Below the pieces are notes generated by a model. The model was not told the origin of the DNA. It made no database searches and saw nothing but the letters and a program-made list of their open reading frames with translations. A stretch of 64,000 nt of DNA, taken from contig OY754471.1 in assembly GCA_963575645.1 (NCBI GenBank), forward strand, positions 36,278,401 through 36,342,400, given 5' to 3'. The position numbers and the translations under genes are program-made. The DNA is from Xanthostigma xanthostigma (taxonomy: Eukaryota; Arthropoda; Insecta; Raphidioptera; Raphidiidae). Positions 10,981 to 23,130 of the stretch are shown in pieces. Numbering within the stretch: the first letter of the stretch is position 1; the number at the start of each line of letters is the position of its first letter.

Positions 10981-12091
10981 AAAAACTTTTTAACAAAAAA
11001 ATTAAACCGCCGAAAAACTGAAAAGCAAAAAATAATAAATCTTTTTATTTAACTAAGTTCTATCTAAGTAGTTGAACGTATGTGACAGTCTAGTATATCT
11101 AAGTAATTTTGAGTCGGCGTCAACAATCCTTTGCCGAGCGTTCACGAAGTTAATGTCAGCGACAGAGCAACCCGAACGGGCACACACTGAGGGCACACGT
11201 CTTTGCGAGTGGTCGTGTGGAGAGCGCATGTTTGGAATGTTAATGTTTATCGCTGGAGATTTTTGTTAATTTGATTTGGTTATTTCTTTTAGTGATCTTT
11301 GTTCATTGATTGTTTGACGCCGACTCAAAATTACTTAGATATACTAGACTGTCACATACGTTCAACTACTTAGATAGAACTTAGTTAAATAAAAAGATTT
11401 ATTATTTTTTGCTTTTCAGTTTTTCGGCGGTTTAATTTTTTTGTTAAAAAGTTTTTATTTTATAATTTTTTGTGGCTATATAATTTATAATTGTAATACA
11501 CAACTCAGCATGAAAATCTGTGAGTGAACAATAAATCACCCCTATTTTCCCACCCTTAGGGTAGGAATTTTTTTCCAAATTTATATGAGACCAACCTCGA
11601 GGTATACCCTATCCAATAAAAAAATAATTATCAAAATCGGACTACTCTGTAAAAAGTTATATGTGGTCATACGTTACAATCTGTGAATGAACAATCAATA
11701 ATCCCGTTTTCCTACCCTTAGGGTTGAAATTTTTTTTCCAAATTTATATGGGACCAGCTTCGGGGTATACCCTTTCCAATAAAAAAAGAATTATCAAAAT
11801 TGGACTACTCTGTAAAAAGTTATGTGTGGTCATACATTACAATCAGTGAGTGAACAATCAATCATCCCCTGTTTTCCTACCCTTAAGGTTGGAATTTTTT
11901 TACCAAATTTATATGGGACCAACTTTGGGGTATACCCTTTCAAACAAAAAAATAATTTTCAAAATCGGACTACTCTGTAAAAAGTTATGCGTGGTCATAC
12001 ATAAATAAAAAAAAAAAAAATAAATAAAAAAAAAAAAATATACGCGTCGACTTGAGAACCTCCTCCGTTTTTGTTTTTCGTCGGTTAAAAA
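10981..12091 (+). mobile_element. 1.1-kb composite foldback element, copy 1
   Basis: This element has two parts. First come inverted arms of about 140 bp (10981-11122 and 11316-11455; boundary word TTAAACCGCCGAAAAACTG) around a GC-richer core (cagcgacagagcaacccgaa, gagggcacacgtctttg). Then follows a tail of three 163-bp tandem units and an A-rich run, closed by cgcgtcgacttgagaacctc and TTTTTCGTCGGTTAAAA. The far end (TTAACCGACGAAAAAC on the minus strand) resembles the near end (TTAAACCGCCGAAAAAC), so the whole unit may have its own short inverted termini. A near-identical copy is at 33387. This copy lacks about 10 bp on each side of the core relative to copy 2. Confidence 0.8.
11519..12006 (+). 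repeat. Three tandem 163-bp repeats
   Basis: Units begin at about 11519, 11682 and 11845 with '(t/a)gtgagtgaacaat' and share 'cctacccttagggtt', 'ccaaatttatatggga' and 'cggactactctgtaaaaagt'. They differ by scattered substitutions, so the array predates the last amplification; the same three-unit array is present in copy 2 at about 33940-34430. Confidence 0.85.
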
Positions 12092-12374
12092 TAACTAATC
12101 GCCGACATTATGGATAAAATATGATATTATTCACAACGAATGGAAATGTATTGATCAATTGATAGTTTGTACACAAACGCAGCTACATTTTGTATCAAAA
12201 ACAAATCTTGGGAGATATCTGCATTTCATAACAGCAGATAAATTATACGGTTTGTTAACAAATATATAATATATATACATTCTTTTAAATGTCTTTTATA
12301 ATTGCTTAAAAATATGTATTTTTCTTTGGTTGATCAAATTATTAGTCGGTAAAAATATAGTTTGACAGCTACTA

Positions 12375-12440
12375 AAATTTGGGTTATGTATTATTAAATA
12401 TGATATTCGAGCGGAATACGTTATCACGTAAAACTATCAT
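12375..12440 (+). repeat. Repeat family F, copy 1
   Basis: The words 'aaatttgggttatgtatta' and 'ggaatacgttatcacgtaaa' occur here in direct orientation and at 35288-35365 in reverse orientation. The shared block is about 60 bp with one small gap. It abuts the foldback at 12441. Confidence 0.5.
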
Positions 12441-12789
12441 TTATACAGCGAATTTCATTCAAAATGCAATATAGACAAGAGTCTTTTTGATATAGTACTA
12501 TATATCAAGTATTTGTTACACACTCTCTCTCTTTTGTAATATTCTCAAAATTAGTTTTCCTTTGCTACGCAGGAAAAATTAATGTTGTTATCAATTTGGA
12601 ATATACAGCAGCTATGGAAATCATTATTGCATTACAGAAAATCGCTCCACATAAAATGCAACACAGGCCGGGCCTATGCTTAATTTTATGTGAAACCATT
12701 TTCTGTAATGCATTAATGATTTCCATAGCTACCAAATCAACAAAACTTATGTCCATATTGCATTTTAAACGAAATTCAGTGTATAATAC
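12441..12789. mobile_element. Foldback element with interrupted left arm
   Basis: The inner arms (12611-12670 and 12673-12731) match over about 60 bp, meeting at a central 'aggccgggcct'. The outer arms (tatacagcgaatttc at 12441 and gaaattcagtgtata at 12766) extend the palindrome. The left arm holds about 100 bp with no partner in the right arm, so an insertion or a deletion separates them. Overlapping open frames on both strands here read the same arm twice and are not genes. Confidence 0.65.
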
Positions 12790-13429
12790 TCTTTAGTCTT
12801 TTCCACTAACATCGCTATGTTCTCGGACAATAAAAATATAGATTAATATATTATTATAGAGGATCCTATTGACTTACACATCCTCTTTTTTAAGTTTTCC
12901 AAGAACATCAGTGAGATTTTTACTGATTTCCAGATAAAATTTCGGAAGTGTTTGTAACAGAAGAGTTTTGACTCTCGATACAATCACCTAAGTACATATT
13001 TTGAATGTCATCAAATTTTCAACTCGAAAAAGTTATAGATTTTGCAAAAAAAAAATCGCATTGCTAAAAATATATTGTCGTTGTTGACGAAATAGTATAA
13101 TATGTCACATTGGTATTATGTTTATGGGCGTATGAATGCATTCATCCAAATGTTGTTTCAATGATGATATGAGAACAACTCTCATTATCAATATCTGCCC
13201 CTTTATATTAAAAACGATATTCTATGACGTTCAAGTCGATAACGCCATGTAAATGCAACATCACAATAAAATATTACAGGATTCTATTAGTAGTTAAATC
13301 AGCAAAACTAGGAAACATTTATCCTTCACTTTCTTATAGAATAATAGCCGTATTTGCAAGGCGTTGACCGGTCACCCGCGGCTCGCACGCAATTAAGACG
13401 AAACACGACAGCGACGACAGTAGTGAAGC

Positions 13430-13552
13430 ATTCAGCTCTACTGCATTATAAGCTTGGCTCACGGGGCTGCGCCCCGCTCGACAACAACCACAGTAATGGA
13501 GCCTATTATAGTTTTGCCTCGCGGGGTAAAGTCCCGCTCGACAGAGACTGAA
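13430..13552. repeat. Two GC-rich hairpin units of about 60 bp
   Basis: Two related blocks contain 'cacggggctgcgccccgctcg' truncated forms: one near 13459-13480 with a CGGGGC...GCCCCG hairpin and one near 13519-13542 (gcggggtaaagtcccgctcg). Each ends 'cgctcgaca'. They sit immediately 5' of a Helitron-like element. Function and family are unknown. Confidence 0.4.
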
Positions 13553-13553
13553 A

Positions 13554-13891
13554 TCTATACTAGTATGTAAAGCTGAAGAGTTTGTTTGAGAGTGCTAATC
13601 TCAGTACTGGGTTCGAATTGAATTTTTTTTTGTTGGATAGCCCATTTATCGAGGAAGGCTATAGGCTATATAATATCACACTCCGATCAATAGGAGCGGA
13701 GCATCAATGAAAAATGTTGCAAAATGTAATTCAAAATTTGTCCGTCCGACAAAAACTTTTGAACGGTAACTCCGATCATCATGAAATTTGGACACAACAT
13801 TCATCTCGGTAAACTAAGATGAATGTGCGTACTCATGTCCCTCCCTCCATTCGTTCTTTTGCACCCTAGTGAAACCGGGCGGGTCCGCTAG
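13554..13891 (+). mobile_element. Helitron-like element, complete 338-bp copy
   Basis: Starts TCTATACTAGTATGTAAAGC directly after A and ends ...GGGCGGGTCCGCTAG directly before T. This is the Helitron signature of 5' TC, 3' CTAG and insertion between A and T. The GC-rich run before CTAG could form the usual 3' hairpin. It contains 'gaggaaggctataggctata' and 'aactccgatcatcatgaaa', shared with the copies at 15085, 50783 and 56041. It has no coding capacity and is non-autonomous. Confidence 0.75.
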
Positions 13892-14608
13892 TCTGTAATA
13901 AAGTTTGGTTTTAACAATTTCACTTAATGAGATAATAACAAGATTTTTAAATAGACGCTTTTTAGGCTGTAATTAAATTATATTAAAGTTTAACAGTGAT
14001 TAAATTAGAATAGATCCGATAATAGCTGATATACATTGAGAAACAGGTAGCTAAAGCATCAATTTTCCCGTTATATGGAAATTCGAAATCAGTTATGAAT
14101 TCAATTATGATTATATAAATTAAATTATAATTTAATTATGATTCCAAACGATCGAAATGGTTAGAGACAGGTGTAGTAGGCAGTCGCCGTGATAATAATG
14201 GTATTTGAAACCTCGTTACGCTCGATCGACTGAAGTTAGTCCAGACTTATAGATAAAGGGCTTATAATGTTGAAAGGTTTGTATCAACAATATTATGTAA
14301 TATTCGTGTACAATAAGCAATACACCAGTGGCTCGTCTGCAGGATTAATAGATAAAAATATACATATGTACAGTTTCTGACTTTACGAGGTAATTACGCT
14401 TGTGCGTTAAGTGAGAATTTATGCGAGTCCACCGATATTTATGGATAGCCAATCAGAGTGGATTCCTTGTGAGAATTGTTTTCGAACATTTTAAATAGTA
14501 GTTTATGCATCTAGAATAAAAAGCATTATTTTATGTGCGAGTTGTGACATTTTCGATAAACGATCACACAAGCCATAAAAATATTACGTTCGAGATACAT
14601 ACTACATT

Positions 14609-14901
14609 TTTTGCACGTACATCTCCTATAAAATAGCTGATTTTCAATTATAAGATAATTTTGAGGCCATATTGAATTTCATTTTGGTTGTTTACGAAAA
14701 CTACGCCTGCTTTGTGTCGCTTTGCTATCTCTGTTCATCTTATAGGATTAAACGGTAACTGACAGATCGCTTTTGGAAATTACTGGTAATCACATTTTTT
14801 TGCTTTACTTTACGGACTAGTGAGAAATGGATCGTTTTACTACCACTATTAATACAGGTATGAAAGTAACTATTTTTAGGGGGAGTACATGCAAAAAGAT
14901 T
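14609..14901. mobile_element. TIR element family G, copy 1
   Basis: The left end 'TTTTTGCACGTACATCTCC...ATAAAATAG' and the inverted right end 'CTATTTTTAGGGGGAGTACATGCAAAAA' define a non-coding element of about 290 bp. A second copy at 46084 has the same ends and a similar interior ('tactttacg.actag', 'actacca...agtatgaaa'). Superfamily unknown. Confidence 0.55.
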
Positions 14902-15084
14902 TTTTTTTTATGATTTAAGAATTTAATAGTTGTACGCATATTATATTTGCTTGTTCTTCTTTCACTGTTAATAAAGGCATATTTTTTTTTCTTAAACGCG
15001 CAGCACTAGGGTTATATGCTTCTTTTAAACAGAAAGAGATTCAAATAACACGGTTAAAAATATGTGGGCACTTTTATCATAAAA

Positions 15085-15437
15085 CTAGCGGTCCCGCCCG
15101 GTTTCACCCGGGTGCAAAAGATCGAATGGGGGGAGGGACATGAGTACGCACGTCATCTTAGTTTACCAAGATGCATGTTGTGTCCAAATTTCATGATGAT
15201 CGGAGTTACCGTTCAAAAGTTTTTGTCGAACGGACAAATTTTGAGTAATATTTTGTAACATTTTTCATTGATGCTCCGCTCTTATTGGTCGTAGCGTGAT
15301 ATTATATAGCCTATAGCCTTCCTCGATAAATGGACTATCCAACAAAACAAATGTTTCAATTCGAACCAGTAGTTCCTGAGATTAGCGCGTTCAACCAAAC
15401 AAACAAACTCTTCAGCTTTATATATTAATACAATAGA
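15085..15437 (-). mobile_element. Helitron-like element, complete 353-bp copy
   Basis: On the plus strand it starts CTAGCGGTCCCGCCCGG and ends ...TTAATACAATAGA; read on the minus strand this is TC...CTAG with A before and T after, the Helitron pattern. It aligns along its whole length with the inverted copy at 13554-13891. This copy also supplies the uninterrupted reference for the copy at 56041, which contains a 275-bp insertion. It is followed by an A-rich tract. Confidence 0.75.
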
Positions 15438-16310
15438 TTAAAAAAAAAAAAAACAAGCACGGTGATCAAAAAGACTTTATAACTTAGTAAAAAATACAGC
15501 CAAAATAAATGTCTTCAATACATATCTACTATAATTTAAAAAAATAATAATCGTGAAATTATCCGTTAACCGGTTAGTGTTTATCTTAAAAAGAAACTCT
15601 AATTTACAGAAATGAAAAACATGCAAGCATTGAAAATGTGACTATCAATTTAGTAATCGTTTTTTAATGATCTTTCGTTTGAACACATTTTCTTTTAGTT
15701 TTCCTGTTTTTCAACAAAATAGCAGCAAGCATTTTGAAACCTTTCAGTCTTTAAAACCATTTTGCTGTTTTCTTTTCATGAACACAATCTGACTTAAATA
15801 AATTATTGGTATCAAATAAAAGTGGAATTTTAACCTCATTAAAAAGAAAATAATTAATGTCTTTTCGTCAAACAAATTGGCTTAATATATTGGATTCGGC
15901 AAAGTTTGGTATATTGAATTTTTTTAACTGATCGTAATTGCTCAATGAATTTAAAAATTATTCTCTTTAGAATTCAATCTCGCAACACAATTACCAGAAA
16001 AAATTTTAAAAAAATATGACACAATATTTGTATCAGTTCCGTTTTATATTGCTTGTGTATTTTTTGTTTGCCCGAGTTGCACGTGGTAGGTGTTTTTTTT
16101 AAAAAAAGTGCGTTGAAAGAACAACATTAAGTACTAACAAAACACCATAAATGGATTTTGTGGATTAGCCGAACTGTCAGATATACTCGCCAAGAGACGA
16201 AAATACTTTTTGCGCATGGGCGACTCTTATTTTTAATCACTGGCTTGTAAAAGTCAACTTTTGTCCTCAGTAATAAGTATGAAAAGTTGCAATTTCAATA
16301 CTCGTATTAC
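15438..16310. other. AT-rich stretch without recognisable features
   Basis: No gene, no terminal repeats and no tandem array recognised; many poly-A and poly-T runs. Confidence 0.35.
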
Positions 16311-16790
16311 AAAAAAAAGTTCAAAACCTAAAACCCGACTACTGAAAAACAAGAAACAAGAAAATATTCTCATCTGAGGATAGCCGTGGTCATATGCCAC
16401 CTACCCTAACAAAGCATTACATTTTAACAGTAGTACCTAAGCGATCATAAGCTATATATAAATCTATAGGTAGAGGGTCCCCATATATAATATGAAATGG
16501 CATACGACCTCGGCTATCCTCAAATACTTTTCAGTAGTCGCATTTTAGTTGTTTTGAACTTATTTTTTATTTGTTTTCAATTTGCTTTCCTCTGGGACCA
16601 AAATTCAAAAATAAATGTGGCCTATGTTAACCGGGCCATAATAACGAATCGATTAACACCTTATTTATCAAAATCGGATGGATAGTTTAAGCGCTACAGT
16701 AGAACATACGTAAATACAAACATACATACATACATAGACTGCTAAACTCATAACCCTTCCTTTTGGTTTCGCCGTAGTCGGGTAAAAAAG
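16311..16790 (-). mobile_element. Repeat family C, copy 1
   Basis: It ends with 'ccttttggtttcgccgtagtcgggtaaa', a common moth repeat tail here given in part. It contains an inverted pair around 16318-16405 and 16493-16580 (gaggatagccgtggtcatatg and its partner). A second copy in opposite orientation occupies 60586-61290, where a hAT MITE has inserted in the loop. The open frame at 16497-16685 lies within this repeat and is not a gene. Confidence 0.55.
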
Positions 16791-18130
16791 CAGCAATTTG
16801 ATGTATCATTTCATTATTGTTAACATATAGTGATAAAAAACTATTAAGGGTGAATTATTATATAATTATAACAAAATATGATTTTTTCAACTTACCCATA
16901 CTCAATAACTCATTTAATTCAATTTGTCAGACGATGTTGTATTTTACACATTCACTTTGGACAGTCGTACGTATATTTAACTATATTTTTTAATGTTCAT
17001 TTTAAAATAATCACAGGATTATTATTTTGTTTGAATCTAAAAAAAAGAATAAAAACACAAATTTTATTAATTAAATATTCGTAGTTAAAAGATTTGTTCG
17101 CAAACATTGAATGGAAACTATTATGAAGCATTTGTAAAAAGTCCAGTTGAGCCGACAGTAAACAAAAAAATAAATCAAATTTCCACGTTAGCAGAACGAA
17201 TATATAAAAATGTAATGTTTAAAAATTTAGTTTATTGTTGTACTATAGCAGATGTAATTTTACTAAACCCTCTATCAGTGTAAACATTTAAAAAAAAAAT
17301 GTTGACCAACAAATTTCGGATATGAAGGAGGCATATTTTAAAGTTCTATGCAACCTAAAATGAAAAGAAAAGCCGTTATGGAATTTGTAATAGGTGTCCT
17401 TTCAAATAATACTCCACTTGATTGGGTGAAAAAAATTACCCTAAATGTTGAACACAGTAAAAATAGACAAAAACTAAGTGCGGGCGCCCACGTTTCCTAG
17501 TTATGCCAAATTTGAAGTTAACAGCATATTCCGAAGTTTCTGAGAAACTCGACTGTGACCGACTGACAACGAAATCTCGTCACAAGGAACCATAAAAATT
17601 ATTTTAAAAACAACAATCCTTCATCACTGCATAATTATTATAACACCAGTTTATTGGTTCGTAACAGAAATTTTAAATTATGTGTTGACGAATTACAACA
17701 AAACTGGCTTTTAACAAGAAATTGTACTAACAATCGACGCAGTCAAGTAGTTATAGAATTCATAATTCCACTTTGAACATAAAAAATTGTAGGGTCATTT
17801 ACAAGATAAGAATTAATATAAACACTGCTATATAAATAAGGCACTTCGAAGTACATAACATTAACAAAAAGTTGTTATATATTTCACGATCTATAAACCA
17901 CTAGCGCTCAATTTTCAGTATCGGTTCCCACGAGAAACCTTGATGTAATTCTATATTCTTGACACTAGAAATTGAATATACTTATTTTATCTTTGGAAAA
18001 ATTGGTCACTTTAATGAAGTGGTGGCTACAATAGTGACATGGTTAAAAAATTCAAAACAACGTGGGAAAAATAAAGCTTTGCATGGATTACAAAAAAGCA
18101 ATCAGATCATTGATTAATTATTTTTAAAAG
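16791..18130. other. AT-rich stretch with one weak repeat
   Basis: No gene or element boundary is supported. The part at 17380-17600 ('ggaatttgtaataggtgtcc', 'tgcgggcgcccacg', 'gttaacagca') reads like the decayed internal portion of a retroposon, but I cannot name a family. The rest is AT-rich without structure. Confidence 0.35.
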
Positions 18131-18132
18131 TA

Positions 18133-18615
18133 CAGTGGTACCTCGACATACGTGTGCCCCAACATACGAGTTTTTCGAGATACGAGCCGGCGAGCGAGTG
18201 ATTTTTTGCTTTGAGTTACGAGCGAAATTCGAGATACGAGTTCGGTTTAGCATGTTTAATGACACTTTCCTAACTCATTTCCGGAACATTCTGAGAGGGA
18301 GGAAGAAACAAACCTCCTTGGACATGTTTTTTTCTAAACGGCCTACAGGTGAAAGCGAGAAAAATGTAGCGAAAAAGGCAAAGACCAGTGAGGATATCTA
18401 ATTTATTTCTTTACATTCTCTTTTTTGTTTTTGTACAATAAATATTTGTCATTTATAAATACGTTTTTATTATTCAAACTGGGGTGACATTTTGGGGGTT
18501 GGAACGGATTAATGGTAGTTCAATTGTTTTGTATGGGTTTGCTTCGAGATACGAGTAATTCAAGATACGCGCAAGGTTGCGGAACGAATTAAACTCGTAT
18601 GTCGAGGTACCACTG
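18133..18615 (+). mobile_element. Tigger/pogo-like DNA transposon, internally deleted
   Basis: Termini CAGTGGTACCTCGACATACG and GTATGTCGAGGTACCACTG are inverted copies flanked by the TA duplication (18131-18132 and 18616-18617), as in pogo/Tigger elements. Sub-terminal words such as 'gagatacgag' recur near both ends, probably transposase-binding repeats. The interior keeps only the last part of a transposase gene (18252-18401) followed by an AATAAA signal near 18437. It is a deletion derivative that cannot move on its own. Confidence 0.85.
18252..18401 (+). pseudogene. Tigger/pogo transposase C-terminal remnant
   Basis: About 50 codons ending in TAA. The segment GRKKQTSLDMFF followed by SKRP and a lysine/serine-rich tail matches the usual C-terminal end of Tigger-like transposases (basic stretch, then QTSLD.FF.K, then a polar tail). 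The DNA-binding and DDE domains are absent. It reads in frame to its natural stop, and an upstream ATG at 18252 is fortuitous. The identification rests on motif memory and on the Tigger-type termini that enclose it. Confidence 0.6.
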
Positions 18616-19278
18616 TATTGCAAATAACTCGACTTTTAATCATTCAATACATTTTTGTAATAATGAAATTTACAAAAAAAGAATTTAACAATATTTTTTG
18701 TTTTAGGAATTTAAGCAATTTGGAACCGAAATATTATTACAAAATAACATGCTTTAGAATAGCTGAATTACTGCCCGCGCCCAGAAATTATGAACTTATA
18801 GTCTGTATTCTTACAAAGTGAGTACCTAATCAAATTGAAATCAGTTCAGCGATTTTTAAGTTAATCGTGAACAGACTGACCTGACGTACAGCCGCGAGAA
18901 AGGAACTTTATATTATCTATTATCGGCAATTTACGAAACCTGACAATGTGCGAAATGCCTAGATAGTAGATATTCTGCAATCTCACCGATTTATCAGATG
19001 TTGTGTAAATTGACTCCAACTTTTGATAATCCGCGATGTTTTCACACATTTTAGGCAATTTACGAGATACACTACTTATGATGTATGATCATTTATAAAA
19101 AAACGGCATGTAATTTAAGCAGTGAATAATTTGAACAATGTCAATTGTCGATTCGGCTAAGCCACGCAGTAATGAATTAATTATCTGAGTACTAAATAAT
19201 GATAATGTTTTTTTTTTTTTCAAAAAAGTATCTATGCAGTATTTGAGCTAGGGTTTGTATCATAATACAAGCGGAGTA

Positions 19279-19680
19279 ATAAAATATTGTATTTTATTCA
19301 ACACGCGTGAGTAATATATAATTTCGGGGCCCTGCTAAATTCGAGAGAAATAATAAATTACTTCATGTTGACGTGTAGAGTGCTAATAATGAGCCGTAGG
19401 TACTGTACGATAATGAATTTTCTGGACCAATAGGAACGCAGTAGCGAGCGGAAGCCATACAATAATGAATAATAACTGCATAGTTTCTGGACCAATAGGA
19501 ACGCGGTAGCGATTTGTATATATGAAAACAGCATCGCAATTCAGCGAAAGTCAGGGCCATCTTGTGTGCATCGCGGGCGATGAGTACGTCAATCAATGAA
19601 GTGATTTATTATTTTTCCCTCTTTTATCAGGGCCCCGATTACATATTACTCGTGCTAGTTGAATAAAATATTATGTGCGA
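19279..19680. mobile_element. TIR element with internal tandem units, copy 1
   Basis: Inverted arms of about 95 bp (19279-19372 and 19586-19680) share 'attttattcaac', 'gagtaatat', 'cggggccctg' and 'aataataaat.acttcat'. The interior carries two tandem versions of a block containing 'tttctggaccaataggaacg'. A copy lacking the left arm is at 25545. Similarity continues to the right of the arm to about 19800 (cttctctcactagtcg), so the element may be larger than given. The open frame on the minus strand at 19363-19596 lies inside and is repeated in the second copy; it has no recognisable protein features. Confidence 0.6.
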
Positions 19681-19991
19681 CCATTGACCGAAGACGAATA
19701 TTCCACTCGCGTGTTACCGCACTCGCTAAGCTCGTGCGGCAAATTTCACGCTCATGGAATCTTCTCCTTCTCTCACTAGTCGCACAATATACTATTATAG
19801 TTTTAGGATTTATTCATATGTTGAAAATATGATCTCATTACAGCACCTTTAATGTTTTAACTAGTCGACTGACTTGCACAAGTGTACCAGACATTAATTG
19901 ATAGATTTCCTAAAATGCTTTCGAGTAGTCAATTTGTAGAATATTACCGGATTTCGAAAACTATCTATAACATAATATTACATAAGATGTA

Positions 19992-21060
19992 TACAGGGTG
20001 TCCCATTAAGAATGGGACATAGAACAACCGCAGATTCTCCAATTCAAAATAAAACGATTAAGCGAAATATGCTTAGATAAAATGTTGCTCGTTTCCGAAA
20101 TACAGGGTGTTGAAGTTGAAAACTGAAAAATTATTAATGTCCATAATTTTGTTAATACACCGTATAATTTTACTCAAATCGGCACACTTGTTAAATATCA
20201 TAAAATGCACCTAACAATAAAAAAATTAGTTCAGTACGCTCTACCAGTGGCGTACGGCAGGAGTAAGTAATGCTTGTGCCCCTTCTAAATGTTACGCCGC
20301 TGTCTAAATTTTAATTTTGACTATAATTTTAATTTTTTTGATATTTTCTAAGTCAATAATGTACACTTGTTAGTTTGTTGTAAAGTCATTGGTTTTCGAG
20401 ATATTCGCAGTTAAAGATAGATAGACATGTACTTTTTATGTGTATTATTATTAATAATATTCATTTTTACAATTTTGTCTTAAAACCAAACAAAGTAGAA
20501 ACTAATGTAATGAAATTTTAAAAAAATTTTTAAAAATTTCATAACATTAGTTTCTACTTTGTTTGGTTTTAAGACAAAATTGTAAAAATGAATATTATTA
20601 ATAATAATACACATAAAAAGTACATGTCTATCTATCTTTAACTGCGAATATCTCGAAAACCAATGACTTTACAACAAACTAACAAGTGTACATTATTGAC
20701 TTAGAAAATATCAAAAAAATTAAAATTATAGTCAAAATTAAAATTTAGACAGCGGCGTAACATTTAGAAGGGGCACAAGCATTACTTACTCCTGCCGTAC
20801 GCCACTGGTAGAGCGTACTGAACTAATTTTTTTATTGTTAGGTGCATTTTATGATATTTAACAAGTGTGCCGATTTGAGTAAAATTATACGGTGTATTAA
20901 CAAAATTATGGACATTAATAATTTTTCAGTTTTCAACTTCAACACCCTGTATTTCGGAAACGAGCAACATTTTATCTAAGCATATTTCGCTTAATTGTTT
21001 TATTTTGAATTGGAGAATCTGCGGTTGTTCTATGTCCCATTCTTAATGGGACACCCTGTA
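19992..21060. mobile_element. 1.07-kb near-perfect palindromic element (TACAGGGTGTCCC ends)
   Basis: Arms of about 525 bp run from TACAGGGTGTCCCATTAAG to its exact complement, meeting at an A/T-rich centre near 20526. I saw only a handful of mismatches (for example at about 20053 against 20997). The flanks are TA on both sides (TA.TACAGG and CCTGTA.TA). ACAGGGTGTCC termini are widespread among arthropod non-autonomous elements. The near identity of the arms implies recent insertion or arm-to-arm gene conversion. No coding capacity; the family's transposase is unknown to me. Confidence 0.85.
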
Positions 21061-22880
21061 TAGTTTACAAGAAAATTTGTGTCAAGTTAAAATAAATCAA
21101 ATGTCAAGGTAAACTAATTAGAATGCAAGATTTAATCTTAATGTGCAGCAACATATTAAATATTATTTCAGATTCCCCTTAAAATTTTCACTACGGTTCT
21201 GTTTTTGAGTTAGGTATATACAATCTGATCTCTAAACTAATTATGCAGCATTGATGGATTAAACGGCCTGAACTGAGTCAACAATAAAATAAACAGATGC
21301 ATCTTAAAAGTCAATGGGGAACATCTGCAGCACCTCTGGCATTTGATGCATTCGTATAAACGTAAATATCTCCGTGCACCACGTGTCCCGTAAGCAGGTG
21401 TGCAGCAGGTGTATATAATAATAATCCTGTCGGATCTCTCCCGCTTTCTATCTCGGAGTTATTCCCCACAACCTGTCCTTCGCAGTACCACCTTGAATTC
21501 TTAAAGACTACACGATATCGAATTTCCCATAAAACAATGACTATGTCATAAATAAAACATTTTAACTTCTTTTTCGACTATAAATAAACAACTCGGGCCC
21601 CCTACACGCTCTGTAAGACAGTTATGTTTGCAGTTTGGCAGAACCGTATTTAGTAGTAAATTACGTAAAAACAAATATTTGTTATTGTTTTTAGTGTCTA
21701 ACCGGCATTTTTTTAATTTTAAAACTAGATGCGTGCCGAAATATAGCGTTCTTTTCTATTCTAAAAATAAACGATTAGCTCGCGCTACTTTTTCAAGTAA
21801 AATAAAAAACGAGAAAAAAAGCATCTGTGGAAGACATTACAAAAGGGATGGAACACAGGATCAATAGGAAGAAAAATGATGGATTAACGCAAGGTCATTC
21901 AGACGGTTATAGGCGTACATGACGGTCTGGTGGAAGAAGGAAAAATTTTATTTTCGAAATCGAAAAAAGTACGATTCAAAAGATTTAAAATAAATAGTTT
22001 GTATCGCGCCGTTATCAAATAAATTTTTATGTACCTATATTTTACTCAGATTAGAATGTTAATATATGAATTCTCGGGAGCCGGGAAACCTATCAGTTTC
22101 AATTCCGCAATTTTAAATGCGCATCAGTATTTTGTAATGTATATCTGAACCCAAAGGAGGTCCCTAATAAGTAACACGAAAAGTAAATGACATTAAAAAT
22201 TACCGTAGATATGAAGAATTATTTTTAATAATAATTTGTGTAAGTATTCCAATTTACTCGAAATGAAGTGATTGTCTTGATATAAACAATAAAACTGTTT
22301 CAATATTCTAAGAACACAATCCTTGAACACGGTTTTCACACCTTAATAAACTAGTCACACTTAAATCATCCTCTTAGATCACATCCGTACTACTTTGTAT
22401 CCATTTTGTTCCATTTCACTAACAAAGCGTTCACAGTTTCTTAGAAAAATGCATAAAAAAATTCTATTAAATCACTTAATTGTTATAATAAATACAATCC
22501 AGTTGAAGAACTTGGTAAAAATTGCAACAAAAACAAGCTTTCACAATTTTTTTTTAATAAATCACTTAATTGTTAACGTTTTTTATTTAACCCAAACGAA
22601 TGACAACGCAAACAAGTCAAAGAACAATTCAACAATTCGTAAAATAAACAGCACAGTATAAACACTAATTACTTTCAAAAGTTCTTTGCACAACAAAATA
22701 TACAAAACTGAAAAGTTTGTTACAGAATTACGCAGTTTACACAAAGAGCGAAGCACTACTAAATTTTTCCCGTGTATAAATCAATCACAAAGTACTTTTT
22801 TTACAAAATCTGTTTTAGAACGTTGCGTAATAACAGTTATTTAACTACTTTCGAACAAAATCTAAATATGAAATATCATA
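21061..22880. other. Intergenic stretch without recognisable genes
   Basis: Open frames at 21628-21867 and 22395-22661 are AT-driven, with no family resemblance. No terminal repeats or arrays were seen. Slightly less AT-rich patches near 21320-21520 may be single-copy host sequence. Confidence 0.35.
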
Positions 22881-23130
22881 ACATCACGTGCGTAGCTCGA
22901 CAAAGCGTGACAATATTATATTGAACCGGTACTCAATACGCGTAGCTCTTACGCTGAGCCTGTCCAGCAAACAACTGAAGCTCCGAACAGTGAACACATG
23001 GGATGCGCGTGTATGCCGGTCCGTCTTATTCCCCTTAAAGCGAGACCGCAGCAGCAACACAACAATACAGCTGTATTGAGTGCACGACTTTTGCTTGCTA
23101 GTGTGTATTATTCTATGGCCACAAAACAAA
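22880..23130. other. GC-richer patch, possible unique host sequence
   Basis: This patch (cacgtgcgtagctcg... to ...cttgctagtgtgt) has a clearly higher GC content than its neighbours, shows no similarity to repeats elsewhere in the window, and is open in both directions for 60-80 codons. It could be a host promoter or non-coding first exon. There is no supporting protein similarity or splice structure, so no gene is called. Confidence 0.25.

Noticed and set aside
11519..12006. CRISPR or satellite array
   Set aside because: Only three 163-bp units with no spacer pattern, confined to a mobile element present twice in the window; the host is eukaryotic.
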